DNA of 64,000 nucleotides from Bradyrhizobium sp. WBAH42 (GTDB lineage Bacteria > Pseudomonadota > Alphaproteobacteria > Rhizobiales > Xanthobacteraceae): positions 1,807,001-1,871,000 of the forward strand of contig NZ_CP036533.1 in assembly GCF_024585265.1 (NCBI RefSeq), read 5' to 3'. Below, one piece after another: positions 35,251-43,254 of the stretch (the first letter of the stretch is position 1; every line of letters begins with the position of its first letter). The notes below the pieces were generated by a model. The model was not told the origin of the DNA. It ran no database searches and saw nothing but the letters and a program-made list of their open reading frames with translations. Made by a program: the position numbers and the translations under genes.

Positions 35251-36096
35251 CTACTCTTGCGCCACAAACTTGGCGAACGCGTCGCCGTAATCCGGGTGCC
35301 ATCGCGACAATGGCGGGCGGTTCTCGACGATGTCGCCGGCGGCCCACAGCATGCGCTTCTCGTCGAGCGCCCGCGGCACGTCATTGTCCGGGCAGAGAAT
35401 GTAGAAATCGCCGGCCTCCAGCCGCGCCAGCATGAAATCGACCGTCTGCTCCGGCGTCCAGGCGCCGGCCGGCTTCTCGGTGCGGCCCTTCGCGGTCAGG
35501 CCGGTGAAGACGAAGCCTGGGATCAGCAGGTGTGCCGTGACGCGACAGTCCTTCGTGTTGCGCAACTCGTGCTGGAGCGCCTCGGTGAACGCCTTCACGC
35601 CGGCCTTCGAGACATTGTAGGCGGGGTCGCCCGGCGGCGTGGTGATGCCCTGCTTGGAGCCGGTGTTGATGATGAGGCCGCATTTGCCGCGCGCGATCAT
35701 GTTCGGCGCGAAGATGCGCGAGCCGTTGATGATGCCCCACATGTTGACGGCGATGATGCGCTGCCAATTGTCCGGCGCGTCGAACAACGTGCTGCCGGGC
35801 TGAATGCCGGCATTGTTCATGAGGACGTCGGTGCCGCCGAACCGCTCATGGACTGCGCGCTCGAGTTCCGTCACGCTCTCAATCTTGCTGACATCGACGG
35901 CCGAGGTCATCACGTTCGCGGCCGACGTAACGGATGACAGTTTTGTTGCAGCTTCTGCCAGGCGTGCCTCGTCGACATCCGCGATACACACTTTCATTCC
36001 AGCGCGCGCAAAGGCCGCAGCGGCGGCAAATCCGATGCCTGCTGCGCCACCCGTGATCACGGCAACATTGTCTTTGACGATGGCGGGATGTGACAT
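35251..36096 (-). CDS. Short-chain dehydrogenase/reductase
   Basis: 281 residues, classical SDR: TGGAAGIG cofactor motif, NNAG, INTGS catalytic Ser and YNVSK pair. ATG at 36094-36096 with GGAG 7 nt upstream is chosen over an upstream in-frame ATG. The C-terminal part (MLARLEAGDFYILCPDNDVPRALDEKRM) is longer than in simple SDRs. It reads away from the ALDH gene, sharing a 180-bp promoter region. Confidence 0.9.
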   Translation of the reverse strand: MSHPAIVKDNVAVITGGAAGIGFAAAAAFARAGMKVCIADVDEARLAEAATKLSSVTSAANVMTSAVDVSKIESVTELERAVHERFGGTDVLMNNAGIQPGSTLFDAPDNWQRIIAVNMWGIINGSRIFAPNMIARGKCGLIINTGSKQGITTPPGDPAYNVSKAGVKAFTEALQHELRNTKDCRVTAHLLIPGFVFTGLTAKGRTEKPAGAWTPEQTVDFMLARLEAGDFYILCPDNDVPRALDEKRMLWAAGDIVENRPPLSRWHPDYGDAFAKFVAQE

Positions 36097-36276
36097 GGAT
36101 CGTCTCCGTGGAAAGCCTTCAGTCGAGCTATAGCATGGCAGCGATGCGACCCTGCACAAGTCGGCATGGGAGGTCTTCGTTCCGCGCTGCCTTTACGCTG
36201 ATCAGGCACGGCTGTATCCTTTGCAGAACGATCCCGCCCAGATCGAACCAACCAATAACCGACAGGGAGTGCAGCC

Positions 36277-37773
36277 ATGGCTGTGTCGCAGGCTATTCCG
36301 ATCGCGCGCCATCCGTTCGCAAACGGGTCCTACAAGCAGATGCTGATCGACGGGAAGTGGGTCGATGCAGCCTCGGGCAAGCGCTTCGAGACCCGCAATC
36401 CCGCCACCGGCGAGCTGCTCGCAACCGTCGCCGAGGGCGACAAGGAAGACATCGATCGTGCGGTCGCGGCCGCCCGCCGCGCCTTCGAAGGTCCGTGGAG
36501 CAAGGTCAAGCCGTTCGAGCGGCAGAACTTGCTTCTGAGGCTCGCCGACCTCGTCGAGAAGAATTTCGACGAATTGTCGCAGCTCGATACGCTCGACATG
36601 GGCGCGCCGCTGAGCCGCACCCGTGCCTACCGCCTGCGCGCCGTCGGCATGCTGCGCTATTACGCCGGCCAGACCACCGCGATTCACGGCGAGACCATCG
36701 AGAACTCGCTGCCCGGCGAAATCTTCTCCTACACGCTGAAGGAACCGGTCGGCGTCGTCGGCGCGATCATCCCCTGGAATGGCCCGCTCACGGCGACGAT
36801 CTGGAAGATCGGTCCTGCGATCGCGACCGGCTGCACCGTGGTGCTCAAGCCGGCCGAAGAAGCACCGCTGACCTCGCTGCGCATCGCCGAGCTTGCGATG
36901 GAAGCGGGCGTGCCGCCCGGCGTCATCAACGTCGTTCCCGGCTATGGCGAGACCGCGGGCGCGGCGCTCGCTTCGCATCACGACGTCGACAAGGTCGCCT
37001 TCACCGGCTCGCATGTCACGGGCCAGTCGATCATCCGTGCCTCGGCCGGCAACCTCAAGCGCGTCTCGCTCGAGCTCGGCGGCAAGTCGCCGGACATCGT
37101 GTTCGCCGATGCCGATCTCGACGCCGCCGTGCCGGGCGCGGCGATGGCGGTGTTCGCCAATTCGGGGCAGATCTGCAGCGCCGGCACGCGCCTGTTCGTC
37201 GAGCAGTCGATCTACGAGGAGTTCGTCGGCCGCGTCGCCGAGTTCGGCAAGAAGCTGCAGGTCGGCAACGGCCTCGATCCCAACGTGCAGATCGGCCCGC
37301 TGGTCTCCGAGCAGCAGCTCGAGCGCGTCACCGGCTATCTCGATATCGGTCAGAAGGAAGGCGCCCAGGCGCTCGCCGGCGGCGGCCGCGTCACCGAAGG
37401 CGCATTGTCGAAGGGCTTCTTCGTCTCGCCGACGGTGTTCGCGGGCGTCCAGGACAACATGCGCATCGCGCAGGAGGAGATTTTTGGCCCCGTCATCTCC
37501 GCGATCGCGTTCAAGGACATGGACGAGCTGGTCAAGCGCGCCAACAACACCACGTTCGGCCTCGGCTCCGGCCTCTGGACGCGCGACGTCAGCAAGGCCC
37601 ATGCGGTGGCGAAACGCTTGCGTGCCGGCTCGGTGTGGGTCAACTGCTACCAGGCGATGGATCCGGCCGTGCCGTTCGGCGGCTACAAGATGAGCGGCTA
37701 TGGCCGCGAGTCCGGCAAGCAGCACGTCGAGGAATATCTCAACGTGAAGGCCGTCTGGATCAAGACGGCGTAG
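36277..37773 (+). CDS. Aldehyde dehydrogenase (NAD(P)+)
   Basis: 498 residues with catalytic Cys300 (NSGQICSAGTR), Glu266 (ELGGKSP), Asn in IIPWNGP and the C-terminal PFGGYKMSGYGRE. Overall wording is that of phenylacetaldehyde/betaine-aldehyde-type ALDHs. CAGGGAG lies about 8 nt before the ATG. It oxidises an aldehyde to the acid; near the ligase/crotonase set it could take the aryl aldehyde from a retro-aldol step (inference). Confidence 0.93.
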   Translation: MAVSQAIPIARHPFANGSYKQMLIDGKWVDAASGKRFETRNPATGELLATVAEGDKEDIDRAVAAARRAFEGPWSKVKPFERQNLLLRLADLVEKNFDELSQLDTLDMGAPLSRTRAYRLRAVGMLRYYAGQTTAIHGETIENSLPGEIFSYTLKEPVGVVGAIIPWNGPLTATIWKIGPAIATGCTVVLKPAEEAPLTSLRIAELAMEAGVPPGVINVVPGYGETAGAALASHHDVDKVAFTGSHVTGQSIIRASAGNLKRVSLELGGKSPDIVFADADLDAAVPGAAMAVFANSGQICSAGTRLFVEQSIYEEFVGRVAEFGKKLQVGNGLDPNVQIGPLVSEQQLERVTGYLDIGQKEGAQALAGGGRVTEGALSKGFFVSPTVFAGVQDNMRIAQEEIFGPVISAIAFKDMDELVKRANNTTFGLGSGLWTRDVSKAHAVAKRLRAGSVWVNCYQAMDPAVPFGGYKMSGYGRESGKQHVEEYLNVKAVWIKTA

Positions 37774-37892
37774 CATCCATTCCTTCCCGCGTTCCACGAG
37801 GGGGAATATCTATTTTTGCAGGGGCGGCGCCTTTTCGAAGGGCCGCCCCTCGCTATATGATCCGCATCCTTCCATAGAAAGTCGGTGTCAGC

Positions 37893-39008
37893 ATGAAATT
37901 CGAGGCGTTGTTCAAGCCGTTGCAGGTCGGTCCGTACAAGCTCGCCCATCGCGTCGCGATGGCGCCGTTGACGCGTATGCGGGCCGAGCGCGAGAGCTTT
38001 TCGCCGCGCTCGCTCAACGCCGAATATTACGGTCAGCGCGCAACGAAGGGCGGTTTGCTGGTCGCCGAAGCTTCGCCGGTGCTCTCGCACGGCCGCGGCA
38101 ACCCGGCGACACCCGGCATCTATTCGGACGCGCAGATCGCCGGCTGGCGCAAGGTGGTGGATGCCGTGCATGCCAAGGGCGGCATCATCTTCCTCCAGCT
38201 CTGGCATGTCGGCCGCGTCTCGCATTCCTCCTTCCACGGCGGTGAACTTCCGGTTTCGGCCTCGGCAATCCCGATCAAGGCCGAAGGCATGAAGGCGATG
38301 ACGGCGGACGGCAAGATCGCCGAGTACGAGACGCCGCGCGCGCTGGAGACCGAGGAGGTCAAGGGCATCGTCGAGGCGTTCCGGCAGGGCGCCACGAATG
38401 CGCTCGCCGCCGGCTTCGACGGCGTCGAGATCCACGGCGCCAACGGTTATCTGCTCGAGCAATTCCTGCAATCGCGCAGCAACCACCGCACCGATCAGTA
38501 TGGCGGCGGAATCGAGAACCGCGCGCGCCTGCTGCTCGAGGTCACGCAGGCCGCGATCGACGTCTGGGGCGCGAACCGCGTCGCCGTGCGGCTGTCGCCC
38601 CACGGCATCGCCAATGATTCCGGCGAACCCGACCCGATGCCGCTGTACACGCATGTGGTAAAGGCGCTCGACAAGCTGGGTCTCGCCTATCTGCATTTCA
38701 TCGAGCCGCGCTCCAGCGGCACCGGCCGCGCCGATGTCCACTGGGAGAACGTGCCCTCCGCCATGATGCTGTTCCGCCCGCTCTACAGCGGCATCTTGAT
38801 GACGGCCGGCGGCTTCACCGGCGAGACCGCCAACGCGGCGATCGCGGAAGGCCACGCCGACATCATCGCCTTCGGTCGCATCTTCATCTCCAATCCGGAT
38901 CTGCCGCGGCGCCTCGAGCATGATTATCCGATCACGCCGTACAACCGCGCGACGTTCTACGGCGGCGAGGAGAAGGGGTACACGGATTATCCGGAGCACG
39001 TGAGCTGA
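37893..39008 (+). CDS. Old Yellow Enzyme family alkene reductase
   Basis: 371-residue FMN enzyme of the NemA/XenA type: start LFKPLQVGPYKLAHRVAMAPLTRMRA, HGANGYLLEQFLQ with the His/Asn substrate pair, R in VRLSPHG and FGRIFISNPDLPRRL for phosphate binding. It reduces activated C=C bonds, nitro compounds or maleimides using NAD(P)H. A GGGGCGGC/GCCGCCCC hairpin (37821-37849) separates it from the ALDH gene. Confidence 0.93.
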   Translation: MKFEALFKPLQVGPYKLAHRVAMAPLTRMRAERESFSPRSLNAEYYGQRATKGGLLVAEASPVLSHGRGNPATPGIYSDAQIAGWRKVVDAVHAKGGIIFLQLWHVGRVSHSSFHGGELPVSASAIPIKAEGMKAMTADGKIAEYETPRALETEEVKGIVEAFRQGATNALAAGFDGVEIHGANGYLLEQFLQSRSNHRTDQYGGGIENRARLLLEVTQAAIDVWGANRVAVRLSPHGIANDSGEPDPMPLYTHVVKALDKLGLAYLHFIEPRSSGTGRADVHWENVPSAMMLFRPLYSGILMTAGGFTGETANAAIAEGHADIIAFGRIFISNPDLPRRLEHDYPITPYNRATFYGGEEKGYTDYPEHVS

Positions 39009-39027
39009 CGCGGGCGTAATCTCTTCC

Positions 39028-39135
39028 GTCATTCCGGGGCGATGCGCAGCATCGAGCCCGGAATCCATTCCTCCGCCTGAACTTGTGGCTCGATGGATTC
39101 CGGGCTCGCGACTTCGTCGCGCCCCGGAATGACGA
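39028..39135. repeat. Inverted repeat element, CCGGGGCG/CGCCCCGG family
   Basis: Ends CGTCATTCCGGGGCG and CGCCCCGGAATGACG are exact 15-bp complements; the interior holds a second nested pair (GAGCCCGGAATCCAT / ATGGATTCCGGGCTC). A second copy is at 47988-48092. Confidence 0.85.
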
Positions 39136-39168
39136 TCTTGATTTCTGCGCGACCGCCACCACAATTCC

Positions 39169-39248
39169 GTCATTGCGAGCGCAGCGAAGCAATCCAGACT
39201 GCCTCCACGGAAAGATTCTGGATTGCTTCGCTGCGCTCGCAATGACGA
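39169..39248. repeat. Inverted repeat element, CGTCATTGCGAG family (copy 1)
   Basis: Perfect 31-bp arms starting CGTCATTGCGAGCGCAGCGA and ending in its exact complement, with an 18-bp centre. Copies also at 41549 and 53754. The GFA-family ribosome-binding site begins directly after it. Confidence 0.88.
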
Positions 39249-39260
39249 CGGAGAGAGACG

Positions 39261-39764
39261 ATGGCCAAAGCCGCAGCCGCCGCAGGGATCGCCACCGGCC
39301 AATGCCTCTGCGGCAAGGTCACCTTCGAGATCGACGTGCCTGCGCGCTGGGCCTGGCATGATCATTCCGCCGCCAGCCGCCGCGCCCACGGCGCGGCCTA
39401 CGCAACCTATGTCGGAAGCTGGAAGAAGCGCTTTCGCATCACCGCCGGCAAGTCCGCGCTGACCCGCTACGAGGACAAGGCGACGAAGACCGCGCGCAGC
39501 TTCTGCTCGCATTGCGGCACGCCGATCATGTACGAACGTCCGCGCGGCCCGCACATGGTCAACATCCCGCGTGCGCTGTTCAATGAGCGCACCGGCCGCC
39601 AGCCGCTCTATCACATCGCCATCGAGGAGCTGCAGGAATGGGCCTATACCGGCGAGCCCCTGGTGCCGCTGAAGGGCTTTCCCGGCGTCGTATGGCAGCG
39701 CTCGAAAAAGAAGAAGCGCCCGGGCGGCGAGGATCCGTTCGAACTCGGTCGCGAGGAGATGTAG
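39261..39764 (+). CDS. GFA/CENP-V family protein lacking catalytic-zinc cysteines
   Basis: 167 residues of the glutathione-dependent formaldehyde-activating (GFA) fold. The structural zinc pair is present (CLC near residue 15 and CSHC near residue 75). The CHCxxC segment that holds the second, catalytic zinc reads DHSAASRR, so its three Cys are Asp, Ser and Ser. The usual G-A-A that follows is kept. It probably keeps the fold without the glutathione/formaldehyde chemistry. GGAGAGAG precedes the ATG. Confidence 0.85.
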   Translation: MAKAAAAAGIATGQCLCGKVTFEIDVPARWAWHDHSAASRRAHGAAYATYVGSWKKRFRITAGKSALTRYEDKATKTARSFCSHCGTPIMYERPRGPHMVNIPRALFNERTGRQPLYHIAIEELQEWAYTGEPLVPLKGFPGVVWQRSKKKKRPGGEDPFELGREEM

Positions 39765-39870
39765 CGCCTCTCCCGCGCAACGCAGCCATGACAGCGCTTC
39801 CTTGCGCGTCTGCCGACATCTCGGCCATCATGCCTCGTCCTTGCGGCAACGGTCCGCTCCTGGAGGAAAC

Positions 39871-41532
39871 ATGAAGAACAAGATCACCGGCCGCTCCGCC
39901 TTTCTCGCGCTGCTCAAGGACGAGGGCATCACGCATCTGTTCGGCAATCCCGGCACCACCGAGCTGTCGATCATGCATGCGCTGAAGGACCATCCCGATC
40001 TCACCTATGTGATGGCGATGCAGGAGAGCCTCGTGGTCGCGATCGCCGACGGCTACAGCCGCGCTTCGGGTAAGCTCGTCGCCTGCAACGTCCATGTCGC
40101 GCCCGGCCTCGGCAATGCGATGGGCTCGCTCTACAACGCCCAGTTCACGGGCACGCCGATGATCTTGACCGCGGGCCAGCAGGAGCAGGGCCACGGCCTG
40201 ATGGAGCCGGTGCTCTATGGTCCGCTGGTGCGCATGGCGGAGCCGCTGGTGAAATGGGCGGTCGAGGTGACGCGGCTGGAGGACCTGCCGCGCATCGTGC
40301 GCCGTGCCGCCAAGGTGGCGATGACGCCACCGACCGGGCCTGTGTTCATCTCGCTGCCCGGCGACATCCTCAACAGCGAAGCCGGCATCGATCTCGGCCG
40401 CTCCACCCGCATCGATGCGCGCACGAAACCATCCGACGAGGCGCTGAAGGCCTTTGCCGCACGCCTGCTCAAGGCCGAGCGTCCTGTGATCGTCACCATG
40501 GACGAGGTGGTCAAGAGCGATGCGCTGAAGGAAGCCGCCGAACTGGCGGAGCTGCTCGGCGCTGCGGCCTATCAGTCCTCGACACCGTACGGCTCGCACT
40601 TCCTCTCGGAAAGCCCGAGCTTCGTCGGCACGCTCGCGCGCGTGCAGAAGACCGCGCGCGATACCCTCGCGCCGTACGATCTGCTGATCGCGCTCGGCGG
40701 CGATCCCTTGCGGATGTCGGTCTACAGCGAGGTCGACGCGCTGCCTGACGGCCTCGGCATCGTGCAGATCGGCCTCGTCGATTGGGAGATCGCCAAGAAC
40801 TACGGTGCCGAGATCGCGCTGAAGGCCGATTTGAAGGAAACGCTGCGCGCGCTGATCCCGGTGCTGAAGGAGATGGGCGGCGCGACCCTCGCGAGCCGCG
40901 CAAGGCAGCGTCTCGCCGAGCTCGCGCCGAAGAACTGGACCGCGCGCCGCGCCGCTTTGGTCGAGCAGATCGGCAAGAGCGCCGGCCGCACGCCGATCGA
41001 TCCGGACTTCCTCGTGCTGCAAATGATCGAGGCCATGCCTGACAACGCCATCCTGGTCGATGAAGGCCTCACCTCCAGCCGCCAGGTCACGGCCCTGCGG
41101 CCGCATCGCGATCGCTACGGCTATCACGGCCTCGCCTCCGGCGGCATCGGCTGGGGCCTGCCGGCCTCGGTCGGGGCCAGCATTGCCAATCCGGATCGAC
41201 CCGTCGTGTGCTTCTCCGGCGATGGCAGCGCGATGTACTCGATTCAGTCGCTCTGGACTGCCGCCCACCACAAGCTGCCGCTCAACGTCGTCATCGCCAA
41301 CAATGGCGGCTATCGCATCATCAAGCAGCGCCTGCTCGCCTTCCACGGCGACGACAATTACGTCGGCATGGATTTCGTCGATCCGCCGGTGGATTTCGCT
41401 GGCATGGCGAAAGCGCTCGGCTGCGAGGCGATCAAGGTCAGCGATCCCCGCGAGCTGAGGGCGACGCTGACGTCGGCGTTCAATCGGCCGGGGACGAAGC
41501 TGATCGAGGTGATGGTGGACGGGAAGGTGTAG
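39871..41532 (+). CDS. ThDP-dependent enzyme, benzoylformate decarboxylase-like
   Basis: 553 residues in three domains. The PYR domain has FGNPGTTEL and catalytic Glu52 (MQESLVVAIADGYSRASG); the central domain follows; the PP domain has GDGSAMYSI (from about 450) and N-N (VVIANNGGYRIIKQ). The Asn-Pro-Gly-Thr start and E-S-x-V-V are closer to benzoylformate decarboxylase than to acetolactate synthase. TGGAGGAAAC precedes the ATG. Likely a 2-oxo-acid decarboxylase; substrate not identified. Confidence 0.9.
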   Translation: MKNKITGRSAFLALLKDEGITHLFGNPGTTELSIMHALKDHPDLTYVMAMQESLVVAIADGYSRASGKLVACNVHVAPGLGNAMGSLYNAQFTGTPMILTAGQQEQGHGLMEPVLYGPLVRMAEPLVKWAVEVTRLEDLPRIVRRAAKVAMTPPTGPVFISLPGDILNSEAGIDLGRSTRIDARTKPSDEALKAFAARLLKAERPVIVTMDEVVKSDALKEAAELAELLGAAAYQSSTPYGSHFLSESPSFVGTLARVQKTARDTLAPYDLLIALGGDPLRMSVYSEVDALPDGLGIVQIGLVDWEIAKNYGAEIALKADLKETLRALIPVLKEMGGATLASRARQRLAELAPKNWTARRAALVEQIGKSAGRTPIDPDFLVLQMIEAMPDNAILVDEGLTSSRQVTALRPHRDRYGYHGLASGGIGWGLPASVGASIANPDRPVVCFSGDGSAMYSIQSLWTAAHHKLPLNVVIANNGGYRIIKQRLLAFHGDDNYVGMDFVDPPVDFAGMAKALGCEAIKVSDPRELRATLTSAFNRPGTKLIEVMVDGKV

Positions 41533-41548
41533 GGCAGGCTCTGTCCCC

Positions 41549-41634
41549 CGTCATTGCGAGGAGCGCAGCGACGAAGCAATCCAGAATCTCTCCGCGGTGA
41601 CAGTCTGGATTGCGTCGCTGCGCTCGCAATGACG
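41549..41634. repeat. Inverted repeat element, CGTCATTGCGAG family (copy 2)
   Basis: CGTCATTGCGAGGAGCGCAG to CGCTGCGCTCGCAATGACG, arms interrupted by small insertions compared with copy 1. It lies between convergent genes. Confidence 0.85.
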
Positions 41635-41646
41635 AGGAGGAGGCAG

Positions 41647-43026
41647 CTAGCCCTTCCTCCCCACGCGATAGCCCGCCGCCGGGTGTGGCGCATCGAGCCT
41701 TGCACGCCCGCCACCGAATAGCTTCTCCCGCAACGTGCCCTTGGCATACTCGCTCTTGTACCGTCCCCGTCGCGTCAGCTCCGGCACCAGCATGTCGGCG
41801 ATGTCCTCGAAGTCGCCGGGCGAGATCGCGAACGCGACGTTGAGCCCGTCGACGTCGGTCTTCTCGAACCAGTCCTCGATCTTGTCCGCGACCATCTCGG
41901 GCGTGCCGACCACGACCGGGCCGGCGCCGCCGATGCCGACATGCTCGATGACGTCGCGCACGGTCCAGACGCGGTCGGGATCGGCGCGGGTGACGTTGTC
42001 CATGGCGCTGCGGCCGGCATCGTTCTGGACGTGCCGCACCTGCTGATCGAGGTCGTAGCCGGAGAAGTCGACGCCGGTCCATCCCGACATCAGCGCCAGC
42101 GCGCCTTCGGGGCTGATGTGGCGGCGATAATCGGCGTATTTTTCCTTTGCCTCAGCTTCCGTCCGTCCGAGGATGATCGTCATCATCGAGAACATCAGGA
42201 TCTCGGCCGGGTTGCGGCCGAGCGCGGCGGCCTCCTGCCGGATCGCAGAGACGCGCGGCGCAATCACCTTGGCCGACGGTCCCGACATGAACACGCACTC
42301 GGCATGCCTGGCCGCGAACTGCCGGCCCCGTGGCGAGGTGCCGGCCTGGTACAGCACCGGCGTACGCTGCGGCGAGGGCTCGCTGAGATGAATGGTGTTG
42401 TTGATGCGGTAATTCGCGCCCTCGTGATTGACGCGATGAACCTTTGCCGGATCGGTGAAGATGCCGCGCTTGCGGTCGCGCAGCACGGCATCGTCCTCCC
42501 AGCTGCCCTCCCAGAGCTTGTAGACCACATCCATATATTCGTCGGCGATGTCGTAGCGGTCGTCATGCCCGGTCTGCTTGTCCTTGCCCGCGCCGCGCGC
42601 GGCGCTGTCGAGATAGCCGGTCACGACATTCCAGCCGATCCGCCCCTCGGTGAGGTGATCGAGCGTCGACATCCGCCGCGCGAACGGGTAGGGCGGCTCG
42701 AACGACAGATTGCTGGTGACGCCGAAGCCGAGATTTTGCGTCACTGCGGCCATCGCCGACAGCAGCAGCAGCGGCTCGTTTGACGGCGTCTGCGCTGCAT
42801 TGCGCAAAGCTGCGTCAGGGCTGTTGCCATAGACGTCATAGACGCCGAGCACGTCCGCCAGGAACAGCCCGTCGAAGCGGCCGCGCTCCAGCGTCTTGGC
42901 CAGATCGATCCAATAGGGCAGGCGATTATAGTCGGCGGTGCGGTCGCGCGGATGGGTCCACAGGCCCGGCGACTGGTGCGCGACGCAATTCATCGCAAAG
43001 GCGTTGAGCCTGATCTCTTTGGCCAT
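41647..43026 (-). CDS. LLM-class flavin-dependent monooxygenase (NtaA/SnaA/DszA family)
   Basis: 459 residues. Typical of the NtaA/SnaA/DszA group: start RLNAFAMNCVAHQSPGLWTHP, LFLADVLGVYDVYG, LTEGRIGWNVVTGY, VLYQAGTSPRGRQFAARHAE and a late GTPEMVADKIEDWFE. These enzymes use FMNH2 supplied by a separate reductase to oxidise amines, sulfones or nitrilotriacetate-like compounds. GAGGGA precedes the ATG at 43024-43026. Divergent from the M20 peptidase gene. Confidence 0.92.
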   Translation of the reverse strand: MAKEIRLNAFAMNCVAHQSPGLWTHPRDRTADYNRLPYWIDLAKTLERGRFDGLFLADVLGVYDVYGNSPDAALRNAAQTPSNEPLLLLSAMAAVTQNLGFGVTSNLSFEPPYPFARRMSTLDHLTEGRIGWNVVTGYLDSAARGAGKDKQTGHDDRYDIADEYMDVVYKLWEGSWEDDAVLRDRKRGIFTDPAKVHRVNHEGANYRINNTIHLSEPSPQRTPVLYQAGTSPRGRQFAARHAECVFMSGPSAKVIAPRVSAIRQEAAALGRNPAEILMFSMMTIILGRTEAEAKEKYADYRRHISPEGALALMSGWTGVDFSGYDLDQQVRHVQNDAGRSAMDNVTRADPDRVWTVRDVIEHVGIGGAGPVVVGTPEMVADKIEDWFEKTDVDGLNVAFAISPGDFEDIADMLVPELTRRGRYKSEYAKGTLREKLFGGGRARLDAPHPAAGYRVGRKG

Positions 43027-43254
43027 GCTGGTCCCTCGACGCCCTGTACTGAGCGCTCTTCGAATGATAGATGTGCGCCCGAACTTGGCGAACTTCTTGC
43101 ATATCGCTTGCGCTTGGCAAGGCCAAAGTCGGCGTCGCAGCTGCGCTTGGCAGGCCAATCCTAGTGAAGCAAGAACGAAATCCCAAGAGAGCTATAAGAA
43201 GACAAGAGAACTACAAGAGCAATCCAAGTCCCCGCCACTTTCGAAGGCCAACCC
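43027..43254. promoter_or_regulatory. Divergent promoter region with two sets of direct repeats
   Basis: TGCGCTTGGCA(A)GGCCAA occurs at 43109-43126 and 43142-43158, and AAGAGA-CTA-AAGA occurs at 43185 and 43204 with a 19-bp period. Direct repeats at these spacings can be tandem sites for a regulator. No regulator gene is adjacent. Confidence 0.45.

Noticed and set aside
39028..39248. Closely spaced inverted repeats considered as a CRISPR-like array or a mobile element
   Set aside because: Two unrelated palindromic families, no regular repeat-spacer pattern, no transposase or target duplication.
37698..39614. 638-codon minus-strand frame across ALDH end, OYE and repeat region
   Set aside because: Runs through an obvious OYE gene and two palindromic repeats; shadow frame.
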